From Bacteroidetes bacterium UBA2664 (lineage in GTDB: Bacteria > Bacteroidota > Rhodothermia > Balneolales > Balneolaceae), in contig DEMS01000029.1 in NCBI GenBank assembly GCA_002359315.1, positions 1 to 12,175 of the forward strand: 12,175 bases of DNA, read 5' to 3'. Under the pieces are notes generated by a model, which saw nothing but the letters and a program-made list of their open reading frames with translations, was not told where the DNA came from and searched no databases. Shown here in pieces: positions 1 to 7,717 of the stretch; position 1 is the stretch's first letter; every line of letters begins with the position of its first letter. The position numbers and the translations under genes were made by a program.

Positions 1-30
1 TCAACCTATTTCAGTATAAGACCATTGAAC

Positions 31-53
31 CCTGAACCTTGAATCCTGAAACT
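31..53. repeat. short degenerate TGAA-rich repeat upstream of the first gene
   Basis: The bases just before the first ATG are built from about three imperfect copies of a CCTGAA / CTTGAA type unit. Similar TGAATC/TTAAGAAC wording recurs in the repeats after 6340. It could be the edge of an intergenic repeat that continues outside the window, or only a compositionally biased leader. No Shine-Dalgarno site is visible before the ATG at 54. Most of the promoter region of this gene run must lie outside the window. Confidence 0.35.
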
Positions 54-1283
54 ATGCACTTTAACACCCCCCGACCCCCCTTATTAGAGTGGACTTTTTT
101 GATATTATTCATATTCTGTTTTACATGGCAAGGTGTTAATGCACAACAGCTGGAAATCAGAATTGATGCCGGCGCTATTGACAGAAATCAATCCATCGTC
201 TCTTTTTATCTGCCAATTTCAGTAGAGGATGGGGTTTATGTGATTAAAGATGAAGAGCAAAATGAACATCATCTACAAGTGGATGGAAATAACAGAGCTT
301 GGTTTTTGATTTCAGCTCTCAGAGCAGGGGATCATAACACCTATACATTTGATTCAAATTGGCAAGCCAACAGATCAGCCGGAAATTACGAAATGGATGA
401 GAATACCATCACTCTACAATCGGGGCAGCGTGATGTACTGAGTTACTTTCACGGTACAAATAATCCACCGGACAAGTTGGATGATAGATATAAAAGAGGA
501 GGTTATATTCATCCGGTTTATACCCCGGATGGCGTAATTGTTACCAATCATTTGAATGCCCATCTGCACCCTCATCATTCAGGGATTTGGTCTGCATGGA
601 CCAGTACCCGTTTTCAGGATCGAAGGCCTGATTTCTGGAACATTCACAACAACAATGGCAGGGTTGATCAAGTGGGGGGCTTGCAGGAGGTATGGTCAGG
701 CCCGGTCTTTACAGGATTTAGAGCCAAACATCATTTTACAGATTTGTCAGGCACTGAACCTGTTGTTGTAATCCATGAGGAGTGGGAAGTAAGGGCGTAC
801 CGTTCTGATGAGTCCTATCATATTTTCGACCTAACGTCGACACAGAGCCTGAATGGTTCTGATACGTTATTTTTACCGGAGTACCATTACGGTGGAGTGG
901 GTTTGCGAGGCCACGGAGATTGGGATGATCCTGAGAACGGCACTTTTTTGACATCTGACGGATTGGCCAGGGACGGACATGCCACTCGTGTAAATTGGAC
1001 ACATATTGGCGGCGAATCAGAGGGCAGATTGGCCGGGATTACCGTTATGAGTCATCCATCCAATTTCAGGCATCCGCAACCGGTTCGAATACATCCTGAA
1101 GAGCCCTTTTTCAATTTTGCACCTCAGCAAATGGGTGAAATGAAGATTGAATCCGGATCACCCTATGTTGCCCGCTATCGATATATTGTTTATGATGGAG
1201 CTCCGGACCCGGATCTACTGGATCAACTTTGGAGCGAATATGCATACCCGGCCGGGGTCACCGTTTTAGAAATTAATCCATAA
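54..1283 (+). CDS. Secreted DUF6807 ('PmoA') family protein
   Basis: The product is 409 residues from the ATG at 54. An in-frame TTG at 39 would add five residues but lies in repeat-like sequence, so I prefer the ATG. Residues 1-30 form a signal peptide: a short N-terminus, a hydrophobic core (WTFLILFIFCFTW) and a likely signal peptidase I site VNA|QQ. The mature part matches the DUF6807 family (Pfam 'PmoA'), with the histidine-rich block HPHHSGIW at about 172-179 and the closing pattern of aromatic and charged strands. The Pfam name is historical; homology to membrane methane monooxygenase is not supported by anything here, since there are no membrane helices beyond the signal. The biochemical function is unknown. 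The family often sits beside secreted Gfo/Idh/MocA oxidoreductases in Bacteroidota and Planctomycetes, as here. It is followed 26 bp later by a second DUF6807 gene, probably in one transcript. Confidence 0.85.
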   Translation: MHFNTPRPPLLEWTFLILFIFCFTWQGVNAQQLEIRIDAGAIDRNQSIVSFYLPISVEDGVYVIKDEEQNEHHLQVDGNNRAWFLISALRAGDHNTYTFDSNWQANRSAGNYEMDENTITLQSGQRDVLSYFHGTNNPPDKLDDRYKRGGYIHPVYTPDGVIVTNHLNAHLHPHHSGIWSAWTSTRFQDRRPDFWNIHNNNGRVDQVGGLQEVWSGPVFTGFRAKHHFTDLSGTEPVVVIHEEWEVRAYRSDESYHIFDLTSTQSLNGSDTLFLPEYHYGGVGLRGHGDWDDPENGTFLTSDGLARDGHATRVNWTHIGGESEGRLAGITVMSHPSNFRHPQPVRIHPEEPFFNFAPQQMGEMKIESGSPYVARYRYIVYDGAPDPDLLDQLWSEYAYPAGVTVLEINP

Positions 1284-1309
1284 ACTGATAATTTAAATAC
1301 AATACAACC

Positions 1310-2473
1310 ATGAGATCTCTTTCGTTAATACTTTTTTCATACTTATTTATTTTCAGTTGTTCTGGCCCGGAGCCTCAGACATTTGAATATACTGCCGGAT
1401 CTGTAGACCTGGATCAAACCCCTGTTTCAGCAAATCTGGAAATCAGTGATTTCACCGGGGGACTCTGCCTGGAGGCCGGGGGTGAGTTGATTCCGGCTCA
1501 AGCTGAACGAATGACTCCCAGCCGTGTCAGGGTATGGTGGCTGTCGAGTCAACAAGCCGGTGAAACCGTTGAATACACGGTACGGATGGATGCGGATTGT
1601 TATGATACTGAGTATACCTGGGTCAGACAGAACGACGAATCTATTCAACTCCAGTATGATGGAACTCCGTTGATACAGTATGAACATCCGGTATTTGATG
1701 TAGATAATCTTGAAGAGACCAAAAAGCCATTTCATCATGTATTTGATCCTGTTACCGGGGAAGTGATTACAAAGGGTCCGGGTGGACTTTACTCACATCA
1801 CAGGGGACTGTTTTATGGATACAATCGGGTGATTATCTATGAAGATGAATATGATATGTGGCATGCAGAAAATGGTGAAAGAACGGAGCATGAAAGTTTT
1901 GTCTCAGAGATGGAAGGGCCGGTTTTTGGAGGGCATGTTGCACTGATTCAGTGGAAAGATCCCGATGACAGAATCATTCTGGAAGAGGAACGGGATATCC
2001 GCGTCTTTCAACAGAGCGAGAACAGCTTTTTTATCGACTTTCACACCCGAATGTTTGCAATTGCGGGACCGGTTCGGTTAGATGGGGATCTGCAACATGC
2101 GGGTGTTCAGTTCAGGGCAGCACAATATGTAGCCGATAACGAGGAAGATACTCGTTTTATCCGGCCTGAATCCCTCTCCCATGTACCGGCAAATGAGGAG
2201 CTGGGCGAAGAAGATCGAATTAATCTGCCGTGGAATGCCATGAACTTTCAGATCGAGGATAATAATTATACAGTCGTTTACATGACCAACCCGGCCAATC
2301 CGGGTCGTGCCGAGATGTCGGAACGTCTTTATGGCCGGTTCGGTGAATTTTTCCCACATTATCACTCAGAAGGGGCTCCACTGGAAATCAGATACAGATT
2401 TTGGGTCGTTGCAGGTGAAACTCCAACGGTTGAAGAAATTGAGAGGACGTATCGGCTTTACACTCAGGAATGA
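1310..2473 (+). CDS. DUF6807 ('PmoA') family lipoprotein
   Basis: The product is 387 residues and carries a lipoprotein signal: a hydrophobic stretch and the lipobox I-F-S-C with the lipidated cysteine at position 17, followed by SGPEP. It is therefore probably anchored in an envelope membrane. The family signature is YSHHRGLFYGYN at about 161-172, the counterpart of the HPHHSGIW block in the preceding gene. Paired histidines and a glycine-aromatic stretch are shared, but the rest has diverged strongly, so this is an old duplication or separate recruitment rather than a recent copy. The N-terminal third (about 25-125) looks like a beta-rich domain. Function is unknown; a sugar-binding or sugar-modifying envelope role is inferred from neighbours only. 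The start is the ATG 26 bp after the previous stop, in an A-rich context with no clear Shine-Dalgarno site. Confidence 0.85.
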   Translation: MRSLSLILFSYLFIFSCSGPEPQTFEYTAGSVDLDQTPVSANLEISDFTGGLCLEAGGELIPAQAERMTPSRVRVWWLSSQQAGETVEYTVRMDADCYDTEYTWVRQNDESIQLQYDGTPLIQYEHPVFDVDNLEETKKPFHHVFDPVTGEVITKGPGGLYSHHRGLFYGYNRVIIYEDEYDMWHAENGERTEHESFVSEMEGPVFGGHVALIQWKDPDDRIILEEERDIRVFQQSENSFFIDFHTRMFAIAGPVRLDGDLQHAGVQFRAAQYVADNEEDTRFIRPESLSHVPANEELGEEDRINLPWNAMNFQIEDNNYTVVYMTNPANPGRAEMSERLYGRFGEFFPHYHSEGAPLEIRYRFWVVAGETPTVEEIERTYRLYTQE

Positions 2474-2522
2474 GTAAGAAGATATTTATCTGAATATTTC
2501 ATGGAAAAATCTATTATAAAGG

Positions 2523-3434
2523 ATGGGTAAACTTTATCACAACCGTTTTTATGCAATGGGAACGCGATTTCACGCTCTCATTCCGGGTATTGAAGAGACT
2601 CATGCAGAGAGGATTTTCTACCAGATCAAAATGGAAGTAGAACGTATCGAGAGTAAAATAAGCCGATTTTTACCGGACAGTGATCTTTCCAGGATAAATC
2701 GTTTGGCGGCAAAAAAACCGGTTCAGATGGATCCTGAAATGAGTGACATTCTGAATGCCTGTCACTACTGCTGGAGTCTGACGGACAGGGCATTCGACTC
2801 CACATTGCGCCCGTTGATGGAGTATTGGAAAGAGGATCACGAGGACTCGCTGAATGATTCCGATTTTAAAAATATCATCGATAATGTGGGTTTTCAACAT
2901 CTAACGCTGGACGAGTCGGATAGCACCGTTATGTTTGACAACGATCAAGTTGAACTGGACTTGGGCGGATTTGGCAAAGGTTATGCATTGGAAAAAGTGA
3001 AAGAGATGTTATCGGATGCATCGATAGATCAGGCATTTATCAGTTTTGGTGAGAGTTCAATTCTCGCTATAGGTGATCACCCCGCCGGGGATAAATGGAG
3101 AATCGGGATGAATAATTACGTGAATCCCGGCAATACGGTTCATGAATTCAGAGTGAACAACGGGTCTGTATCCACATCAAGCAATTTTTTCCTGGATGAT
3201 GCAGGGAGGCTCCGAAATCACCGGCATGTGATCAATCCAAAAACCGGGAAACCGCATGAACCGTTTACGTCGGTCAGTGTATCGGCGGAATCACCTGTTT
3301 TGGCTGAGATGTTATCGACTGCGTTTCTTGTCAGTTCTGACGAAAAAATAAACGAAGTGATGAATCACTATGAAAATCTGGAAGTCATTCGGGTTGATTA
3401 TGAACCCGGAAATGCAATAATAACCCAATTTTAA
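2523..3434 (+). CDS. ApbE-like FAD:protein FMN transferase, divergent
   Basis: The product is 303 residues. ApbE enzymes move FMN from FAD onto a Ser/Thr of a target protein, using Mg2+. Visible family marks are the N-terminal AMGTRF (11-16), DLGGFGKGYAL (146-156, usual form D-L-G-x-I/F-A/G-K-G-Y-A), a Gly-Ser-Val-Ser-Thr-Ser block (214-219), and HVINPKTGKP (235-244). Two things are unusual. The protein starts almost directly at the MGT motif and has no signal peptide or lipobox, whereas many ApbE proteins are exported. The C-terminal metal motif, normally A-D-x-x-x-T, reads A-E-M-L-S-T (261-266), so Asp is replaced by Glu. An in-frame ATG about 24 bp upstream runs quickly into a stop, which supports the ATG at 2523. 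The gene lies 49 bp after the DUF6807 lipoprotein and 6 bp before the next oxidoreductase, so co-transcription is likely. No target with an S/T-G-A-T/S flavinylation motif was seen in the window. Confidence 0.85.
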   Translation: MGKLYHNRFYAMGTRFHALIPGIEETHAERIFYQIKMEVERIESKISRFLPDSDLSRINRLAAKKPVQMDPEMSDILNACHYCWSLTDRAFDSTLRPLMEYWKEDHEDSLNDSDFKNIIDNVGFQHLTLDESDSTVMFDNDQVELDLGGFGKGYALEKVKEMLSDASIDQAFISFGESSILAIGDHPAGDKWRIGMNNYVNPGNTVHEFRVNNGSVSTSSNFFLDDAGRLRNHRHVINPKTGKPHEPFTSVSVSAESPVLAEMLSTAFLVSSDEKINEVMNHYENLEVIRVDYEPGNAIITQF

Positions 3435-3440
3435 AAACAA

Positions 3441-4721
3441 ATGATGAGCATTAACCGCAGAAAATTTCTTGAGATGACGGCTGCTCTTGCCGGGACGTCG
3501 ATAATGACCACCACAATGCCGTGGTTTTCCGTATTTAATAATCCGGCTCCATTTGGAATGGGTGCATCCGATCGAATACGGGTGGGCATCATCGGGGTTG
3601 GATCCCGGGGAAGGGCGCTTTGCCTGAATCTTCTGGAACTTGAGAATAGAATGAATATGAAGGTTGTAGCGGTATGTGACAATTATGAACCGCATTATGA
3701 AAGAGCGATTGAACTGACCCATGGAGAGGCCGAAGCATTTCTGGATTACAGGGAGATGATCGATTCTGTTGAACTGGATGCTGTGGTGATTGCGACTCCG
3801 CTTCATGAACATGCACATATGACGATCAATTGTCTGAGAGCCGGCATTCATGTTTACTGTGAAAAAGCGATGGCCCGCACGCTTGACGATGTGAAAGCGA
3901 TGTATGATACCCATCAAGAGACCGGAAATATCTTGTTGATCGGACATCAGCGACTCTTTAACCCGGTTTATCTGGAAGCTATGGATCGGCTCCGCAAAGG
4001 CGATATCGGGCCGATTACAATGTTACGTGCATGGTGGACCCGAAACACGGATTGGGTCTTTTATGAAAATACCGGCGGACGCGGAACGGCTTTGGACAGG
4101 CAACGGAACTGGCGGTTTTATGAAGAATTCTCTGCCGGTATGATATCTGAACTGGGATCTCACCATTTTCAGGTAGCCAACTGGGTACTGGGGAATCAGC
4201 CGCTTTCGGTGATGGGCAGTGGCAGTATCAATCACTTTACGGATGGAAGGGAGGTTTGGGATAACTTCTCACTGGTGTTCAAATATCCGGAAAAAATTCA
4301 TTTCAGTTACGACTGTATCACAAGTAACAAACACAACGGTATGCAGTTTCAGGTGTTGGGTAACGATGGCACGATGGAGTTGGAATCCAATTTACAATTT
4401 GAAGAATTTCCGGAAGAACCGCCATCGATTCAGGGTTTGATCCAGAATATTGAAGAAGGTGAAAATGAAACGATTCCCATCGGTGGGGCTACCTGGATAC
4501 CGGATACCCATCTGAGATTGGGGGGTGAATATATATCACCGGGATATGAATTGGATGATACCCTACTCTATCTGGAAGGTTTTATCAACTTTGTGAGAGC
4601 GGGAAGTGCACCGGAGAAACTTACGATGGAAGGATATAATGCTTCTACATGGACACTTCTTGCGGAAGAAGCGACGAAGACAGGCAAGGAGATTACATTG
4701 CCGGATAAGTATCGGATTTGA
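3441..4721 (+). CDS. Tat-exported Gfo/Idh/MocA family oxidoreductase
   Basis: The product is 426 residues from the ATG at 3441; the next codon is also ATG. It opens with a twin-arginine signal (NRRKFLE, Arg6-Arg7) and a weakly hydrophobic stretch, predicting folded export by Tat. The Rossmann domain begins at about 46 with IRVGIIGVGSRG, a complete G-x-G-x-x-G. The family's usual E-K-P cofactor/catalytic motif reads EKAMA (141-145), so proline is replaced by alanine. The substrate-domain motif is ELGSHHFQVANW (237-248), with the candidate catalytic histidine in the HH pair. Gfo/Idh/MocA enzymes oxidise or reduce sugars, inositols or their derivatives with NAD(P); the substrate here is not readable. 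The gene starts 6 bp after the apbE-like gene and closes the plus-strand run. An insertion element lies just downstream, separating it from the next oxidoreductase gene. Confidence 0.88.
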   Translation: MMSINRRKFLEMTAALAGTSIMTTTMPWFSVFNNPAPFGMGASDRIRVGIIGVGSRGRALCLNLLELENRMNMKVVAVCDNYEPHYERAIELTHGEAEAFLDYREMIDSVELDAVVIATPLHEHAHMTINCLRAGIHVYCEKAMARTLDDVKAMYDTHQETGNILLIGHQRLFNPVYLEAMDRLRKGDIGPITMLRAWWTRNTDWVFYENTGGRGTALDRQRNWRFYEEFSAGMISELGSHHFQVANWVLGNQPLSVMGSGSINHFTDGREVWDNFSLVFKYPEKIHFSYDCITSNKHNGMQFQVLGNDGTMELESNLQFEEFPEEPPSIQGLIQNIEEGENETIPIGGATWIPDTHLRLGGEYISPGYELDDTLLYLEGFINFVRAGSAPEKLTMEGYNASTWTLLAEEATKTGKEITLPDKYRI

Positions 4722-4749
4722 TTTGTGGACTTGGAAAGGTTCATCTAGA

Positions 4750-4935
4750 CACTCCCCTACGCTCCCCTTTTTAGGGGGGAATACGGTCTTTGTTATTGAT
4801 TTGGGAGGATGTGAAAGACTTACTTTAGTTGTGGAAGACATTTCCCTTGACCTCCTTTTTTGGGGACATAAGCGTTGGGTTAGCTTGGGATTTGCCAATG
4901 AAATTCCCCCTAAATAAGGGGGGCGTAGGGGGGTG
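4750..4935. mobile_element. MITE-like element with ~33-bp terminal inverted repeats
   Basis: The left end (4750-4782) and the reverse complement of the right end (4901-4935) align closely, both reading CAC-(C/T)-CCCC-TACG-C-(C/T)-CCCC-T-rich-A-GGGGG-AA. Each end also folds on itself, because a C-run is followed a few bases later by a G-run. The whole element is about 186 bp, with an interior of about 118 bp that encodes nothing convincing. It fills most of the 257-bp gap between two Gfo/Idh/MocA genes. Non-autonomous elements with C-run/G-run ends of this style are familiar to me from Bacteroidota-type genomes; the mobilising enzyme is not in this window. I see no unambiguous target-site duplication. 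It might also act as a bidirectional terminator. Confidence 0.75.
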
Positions 4936-4978
4936 TTTGTAGGGCTCGTATAAAAATAAAAACTAAAAAATCAGCGAT

Positions 4979-6340
4979 ATGTCTAAAAAAGGATTCACCC
5001 GAAAGGAGTTTTTAAAGACAACCGGAGTACTGGCCGGTGGGGCTATGATGTCAGCACCCTCCATAAGCAGGGGTTCAAATTTGCATAGAGCGAAGCGAAG
5101 AATGGCGGTGGTTGGAACCGGGGTTCGGGGTGTCAGTATGTATGGGCGAGACCTTCGAAACAACTACTCAGAAACGGTTGATTTAGTGAGTCTGTGTGAT
5201 ATCAATCCGGGAAGGCTTCGAGTTGCGCAAGAGTATGTAGGTGGGGATCTGCCTGTTTATACCGATTTAGAAGAGATGCTTCAGGCGGAGAAACCGGAGA
5301 CGTTGATCGTCACATCCCGGGATGATGTGCATCATGATCATATTATTATGGGGATGAAGAATGGTTGTGATATCATCACTGAAAAACCGCTCACGATTGA
5401 TGAGGTAAAAGCTCAGGAGATCATCGACGCTGAAAAAGAGTATGGAAGAAAAGTAATTGTGACATTCAACTACCGATATCCGCCTTACAGGGCAAAAATC
5501 AAAGAGTTAGTCATGGATGGTTGGATCGGTGACGTTAAAAATGTAGACATGAATTATCATATCACTCACAGTCATCTGATGAGATATATGCAGCGATGGC
5601 ATGGACAGAGAAAATATGGCGGTTCACTTTGGGTTCATAAATCGACTCATCATTTCGACATGATCAACTGGTGGATTAATTCAGATCCGGAGGAGGTTTT
5701 TGCGAAAGGTGCTTTGGAAAGATTTGGCAAAGAGGGTCCGTATAGGGGGAATAATTGTCGGGATTGTGCTTTTACAGATCAGTGTCCATACTATTGGGAT
5801 ATCACTCAGGACAATTATCTGAATACACTGTATGCCGAGCAGGAGCATCATGACGGATATATTCGGGATAATTGTGTGTTTCGGGAGGAGATCGATATTT
5901 GGGAAAAACATACAGCACTCGTCAAATATGCGAACGGAGCTTTTTTGAACTATTCTCTTACAGCTGATTCTGAATTTGAAGGGTATACCCTTGCAATCAA
6001 TGGCAGTAAAGGTCGAATTGAAGTTCGTGCCGGGGGGTGGCCTCGAAAAAACGGAGAAGACATCACCTTTATGCCCAACAAACGCTACTCCGATCGGGAA
6101 GAGGAGGTGATCCATGTAGCGCACGGGTCGGGCGGACACTGGGGCGGTGATCCCATCATGAATGATCAATTATTTAAAGATCCTGACAGACCTGACCCAC
6201 TTAAACAGCAGGCCGGTATAAGGGATGGGGTGATGTCGATTTTGGTGGGTGTTGCGGCCAGAAAGAGTATTGATAGCGGTGAAACGATCCGGATTGGGGA
6301 TCTGACAGATTTGGTGCCGCATCCTACAAGAGAGAGTTGA
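4979..6340 (+). CDS. Gfo/Idh/MocA oxidoreductase with Tat-like leader and cysteine cluster
   Basis: The product is 453 residues. The leader contains TRKEFLK (7-13), where the usual Arg-Arg is Arg-Lys, followed by a Gly/Ala-rich hydrophobic stretch and an A-P-S-I-S-R-G border. This is a Tat signal of reduced strictness. The Rossmann fold starts at about 41 with MAVVGTGVRG, and the cofactor motif is intact EKP (135-137). The substrate-domain motif is KSTHHFDMINWW (221-232). An insertion carries Cys260, Cys263, Cys269 and Cys299 (C-x2-C-x5-C, then about 30 residues to the fourth), suited to a structural zinc or similar metal. I recall a comparable C-x2-C...C-P-Y pattern in a subset of this family, so it is probably a subfamily trait. 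The substrate is unknown. The start ATG follows a long A-rich stretch. The gene is probably transcribed apart from the run ending at 4721, because the MITE-like element intervenes. Confidence 0.88.
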   Translation: MSKKGFTRKEFLKTTGVLAGGAMMSAPSISRGSNLHRAKRRMAVVGTGVRGVSMYGRDLRNNYSETVDLVSLCDINPGRLRVAQEYVGGDLPVYTDLEEMLQAEKPETLIVTSRDDVHHDHIIMGMKNGCDIITEKPLTIDEVKAQEIIDAEKEYGRKVIVTFNYRYPPYRAKIKELVMDGWIGDVKNVDMNYHITHSHLMRYMQRWHGQRKYGGSLWVHKSTHHFDMINWWINSDPEEVFAKGALERFGKEGPYRGNNCRDCAFTDQCPYYWDITQDNYLNTLYAEQEHHDGYIRDNCVFREEIDIWEKHTALVKYANGAFLNYSLTADSEFEGYTLAINGSKGRIEVRAGGWPRKNGEDITFMPNKRYSDREEEVIHVAHGSGGHWGGDPIMNDQLFKDPDRPDPLKQQAGIRDGVMSILVGVAARKSIDSGETIRIGDLTDLVPHPTRES

Positions 6341-6455
6341 GTGTAAGTTTAGAACGCTGACTCAGCATTAATCGCGAGTGCTGAATGTGAATTAAGAACA
6401 CTGAATCCGCACCCAACGCGAGAATTGAATGTGAGTTAAGAACTCTTATAAAACT
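6332..6455. repeat. degenerate 44-bp tandem repeat after the oxidoreductase gene
   Basis: Three imperfect copies are visible. CGCGAG occurs at 6373-6378 and again at 6417-6422, exactly 44 bp apart, and each is followed by a TGAATGTGA(A/G)TTAAGAAC block. A weaker first copy (GAGAGTTGAGTGTAAG, then TTTAGAAC) overlaps the stop codon of the oxidoreductase gene. No spacer/repeat arrangement of a CRISPR is present, because the copies are contiguous and diverged. It fills most of the space between two convergent genes; the remainder to 6527 shows no gene and no clear terminator. Confidence 0.6.
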
Positions 6456-6527
6456 AATGAGATACACAAAATCAGTGAGGAGAGGAAAGTCACGATCCAC
6501 ATTACCGAATGGATTTTCCAGATAATG

Positions 6528-7703
6528 TTACTTCCTTACCCCCAACTCTAACCCCCGCAACTCTGCCAAACCTCGCATTCGGCCGATCAGTGAATAACCG
6601 GGATTGGATTTTCGGTCAAAATCGCTGAGCATGCGGTGGCCATGATCAGGACGCATCGGGATGTTGAGATCAAGCCTGCCGGCTTCTTTTCGCCGGAATT
6701 GTTCCCGGATGAGGGCACTCATCACCGCTTTCATATCGACACTGCCTTCCAAATGGTTGGCTTCATGAAACGTGCGAAACTCCTCCCGCTGTACATTTCT
6801 CAGATGTATGAAATGGATATGACTGCCCAATCGATCCACCATACCCGGCAGATCGTTATCCGGCCTCACCCCGTAAGACCCTGTGCAAAAAGTGAGTCCA
6901 TTGGATGGCGATTTAACGGAATCAACAAGCTGTTTGGCATCTGCCTCTGTACTCACTACCCGTGGTAAACCAAACAGGGAAAAAGGAGGATCGTCGGGAT
7001 GAATGGCCATTTTAACTCCCGATTTTTCTGCAACGGGAATGATCTCTTCTAAAAAGTGATAGAGATTTTTGCGAAGGGATTGTTCATCGATCTTATCATA
7101 AGTAGCCAGATGATCCCGAAATTGTTGCAGGGTATATCCTTCTTCAGAACCGGGCAGCCCGGCGATAATCGTGTCGGTTAAATATTCTATTTCGGATGCA
7201 GACATTTTATTGAAATAGAACTCTGCTTTTTTCCGTAAAGGCGCACTATAATCACTCCCGGCATTTTTTCGTTTCAAAATAAACAGATCAAAAGCGCAAA
7301 AAGCGACTTCATCAAACCGTAATGCGGTGGATCCATCCCCGAAAGCGTACTTGAGGTCAGTGCGAGTCCAGTCTAAAACCGGCATAAAGTTGTAGCAGAC
7401 AATCCGAACATCACAGTTTGCCAGATTCCGTATCGACTGTTTGTAGTTGCGGATGTACTCCAGGTAATCTCCGGAGGCTCGTTTGATATCTTCATGAACC
7501 GGAATGCTTTCCACAACCGACCATCTCAAGCCGGTAGATTCAATCTCAGCTTTTCTCTCTTCAATTTCAGATTGAGGCCAAATCTCACCATTTGAGATGT
7601 GATGAAGTGCTGTAACGATGCCGGTTGCCCCTGTTTGCCGGATTTCACGAAGCGAAATTGGGTCATCCGGGCCGTACCATCGCCATGTCTGTTCAAGATT
7701 CAT
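6528..7703 (-). CDS. uxuA: Mannonate dehydratase
   Basis: The product is 391 residues, close to the usual length of UxuA (394 in E. coli), and family motifs run end to end. It dehydrates D-mannonate to 2-keto-3-deoxy-D-gluconate in the cytoplasm, a step of glucuronate breakdown. It is a TIM-barrel metal enzyme (Mn2+/Fe2+). The candidate metal ligands are present: His235 in AIHPDDPP, Cys273 in TFCTGSYGVRPDN, His300 in HFIHLRNVQR and Asp353 in MRPDHGHR. There is no signal peptide. The start is well supported by a GGAG Shine-Dalgarno site (complement of 7711-7714) seven bases before the ATG, one of few clear ones in the window. It begins 14 bp after the stop of the upstream lipoprotein oxidoreductase gene, so the two should be co-transcribed. 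Neighbouring uxaC or uxuB-type genes are not seen; one of the nearby oxidoreductases could supply mannonate, but this is speculation. Confidence 0.97.
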   Translation of the reverse strand: MNLEQTWRWYGPDDPISLREIRQTGATGIVTALHHISNGEIWPQSEIEERKAEIESTGLRWSVVESIPVHEDIKRASGDYLEYIRNYKQSIRNLANCDVRIVCYNFMPVLDWTRTDLKYAFGDGSTALRFDEVAFCAFDLFILKRKNAGSDYSAPLRKKAEFYFNKMSASEIEYLTDTIIAGLPGSEEGYTLQQFRDHLATYDKIDEQSLRKNLYHFLEEIIPVAEKSGVKMAIHPDDPPFSLFGLPRVVSTEADAKQLVDSVKSPSNGLTFCTGSYGVRPDNDLPGMVDRLGSHIHFIHLRNVQREEFRTFHEANHLEGSVDMKAVMSALIREQFRRKEAGRLDLNIPMRPDHGHRMLSDFDRKSNPGYSLIGRMRGLAELRGLELGVRK

Positions 7704-7710
7704 CAGAATT

Positions 7711-7714
7711 CTCC
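7711..7714 (-). promoter_or_regulatory. Shine-Dalgarno site of uxuA
   Basis: GGAG on the minus strand lies seven bases before the uxuA ATG and just beyond the stop codon of the upstream gene. Most other genes in the window have only A-rich leaders, so this site stands out and fixes the uxuA start. Confidence 0.7.
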
Positions 7715-7717
7715 GAA

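Noticed and set aside
39..53. TTG start adding five residues to the first DUF6807 protein
   Set aside because: It lies in a short repeat, and the ATG at 54 gives a better signal peptide.
54..1283. Methane monooxygenase subunit, as the Pfam name PmoA suggests
   Set aside because: The protein is soluble after its signal peptide and lacks the membrane helices of true PmoA; the Pfam label is misleading.
3312..3947. Minus-strand open frame of 211 codons
   Set aside because: It is antisense to the apbE-like and oxidoreductase genes, has a His/Arg-rich composition and matches no family I know.
4606..4917. Plus-strand open frame of 103 codons crossing the MITE-like element
   Set aside because: It begins inside the preceding oxidoreductase gene in another frame and runs through the inverted-repeat ends; no family resemblance.
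5681..6169. Minus-strand open frame of 162 codons
   Set aside because: It is antisense to a clear Gfo/Idh/MocA gene and shows no domain pattern.
6332..6455. Possible CRISPR array
   Set aside because: Copies are contiguous and diverged, without unique spacers or cas genes.
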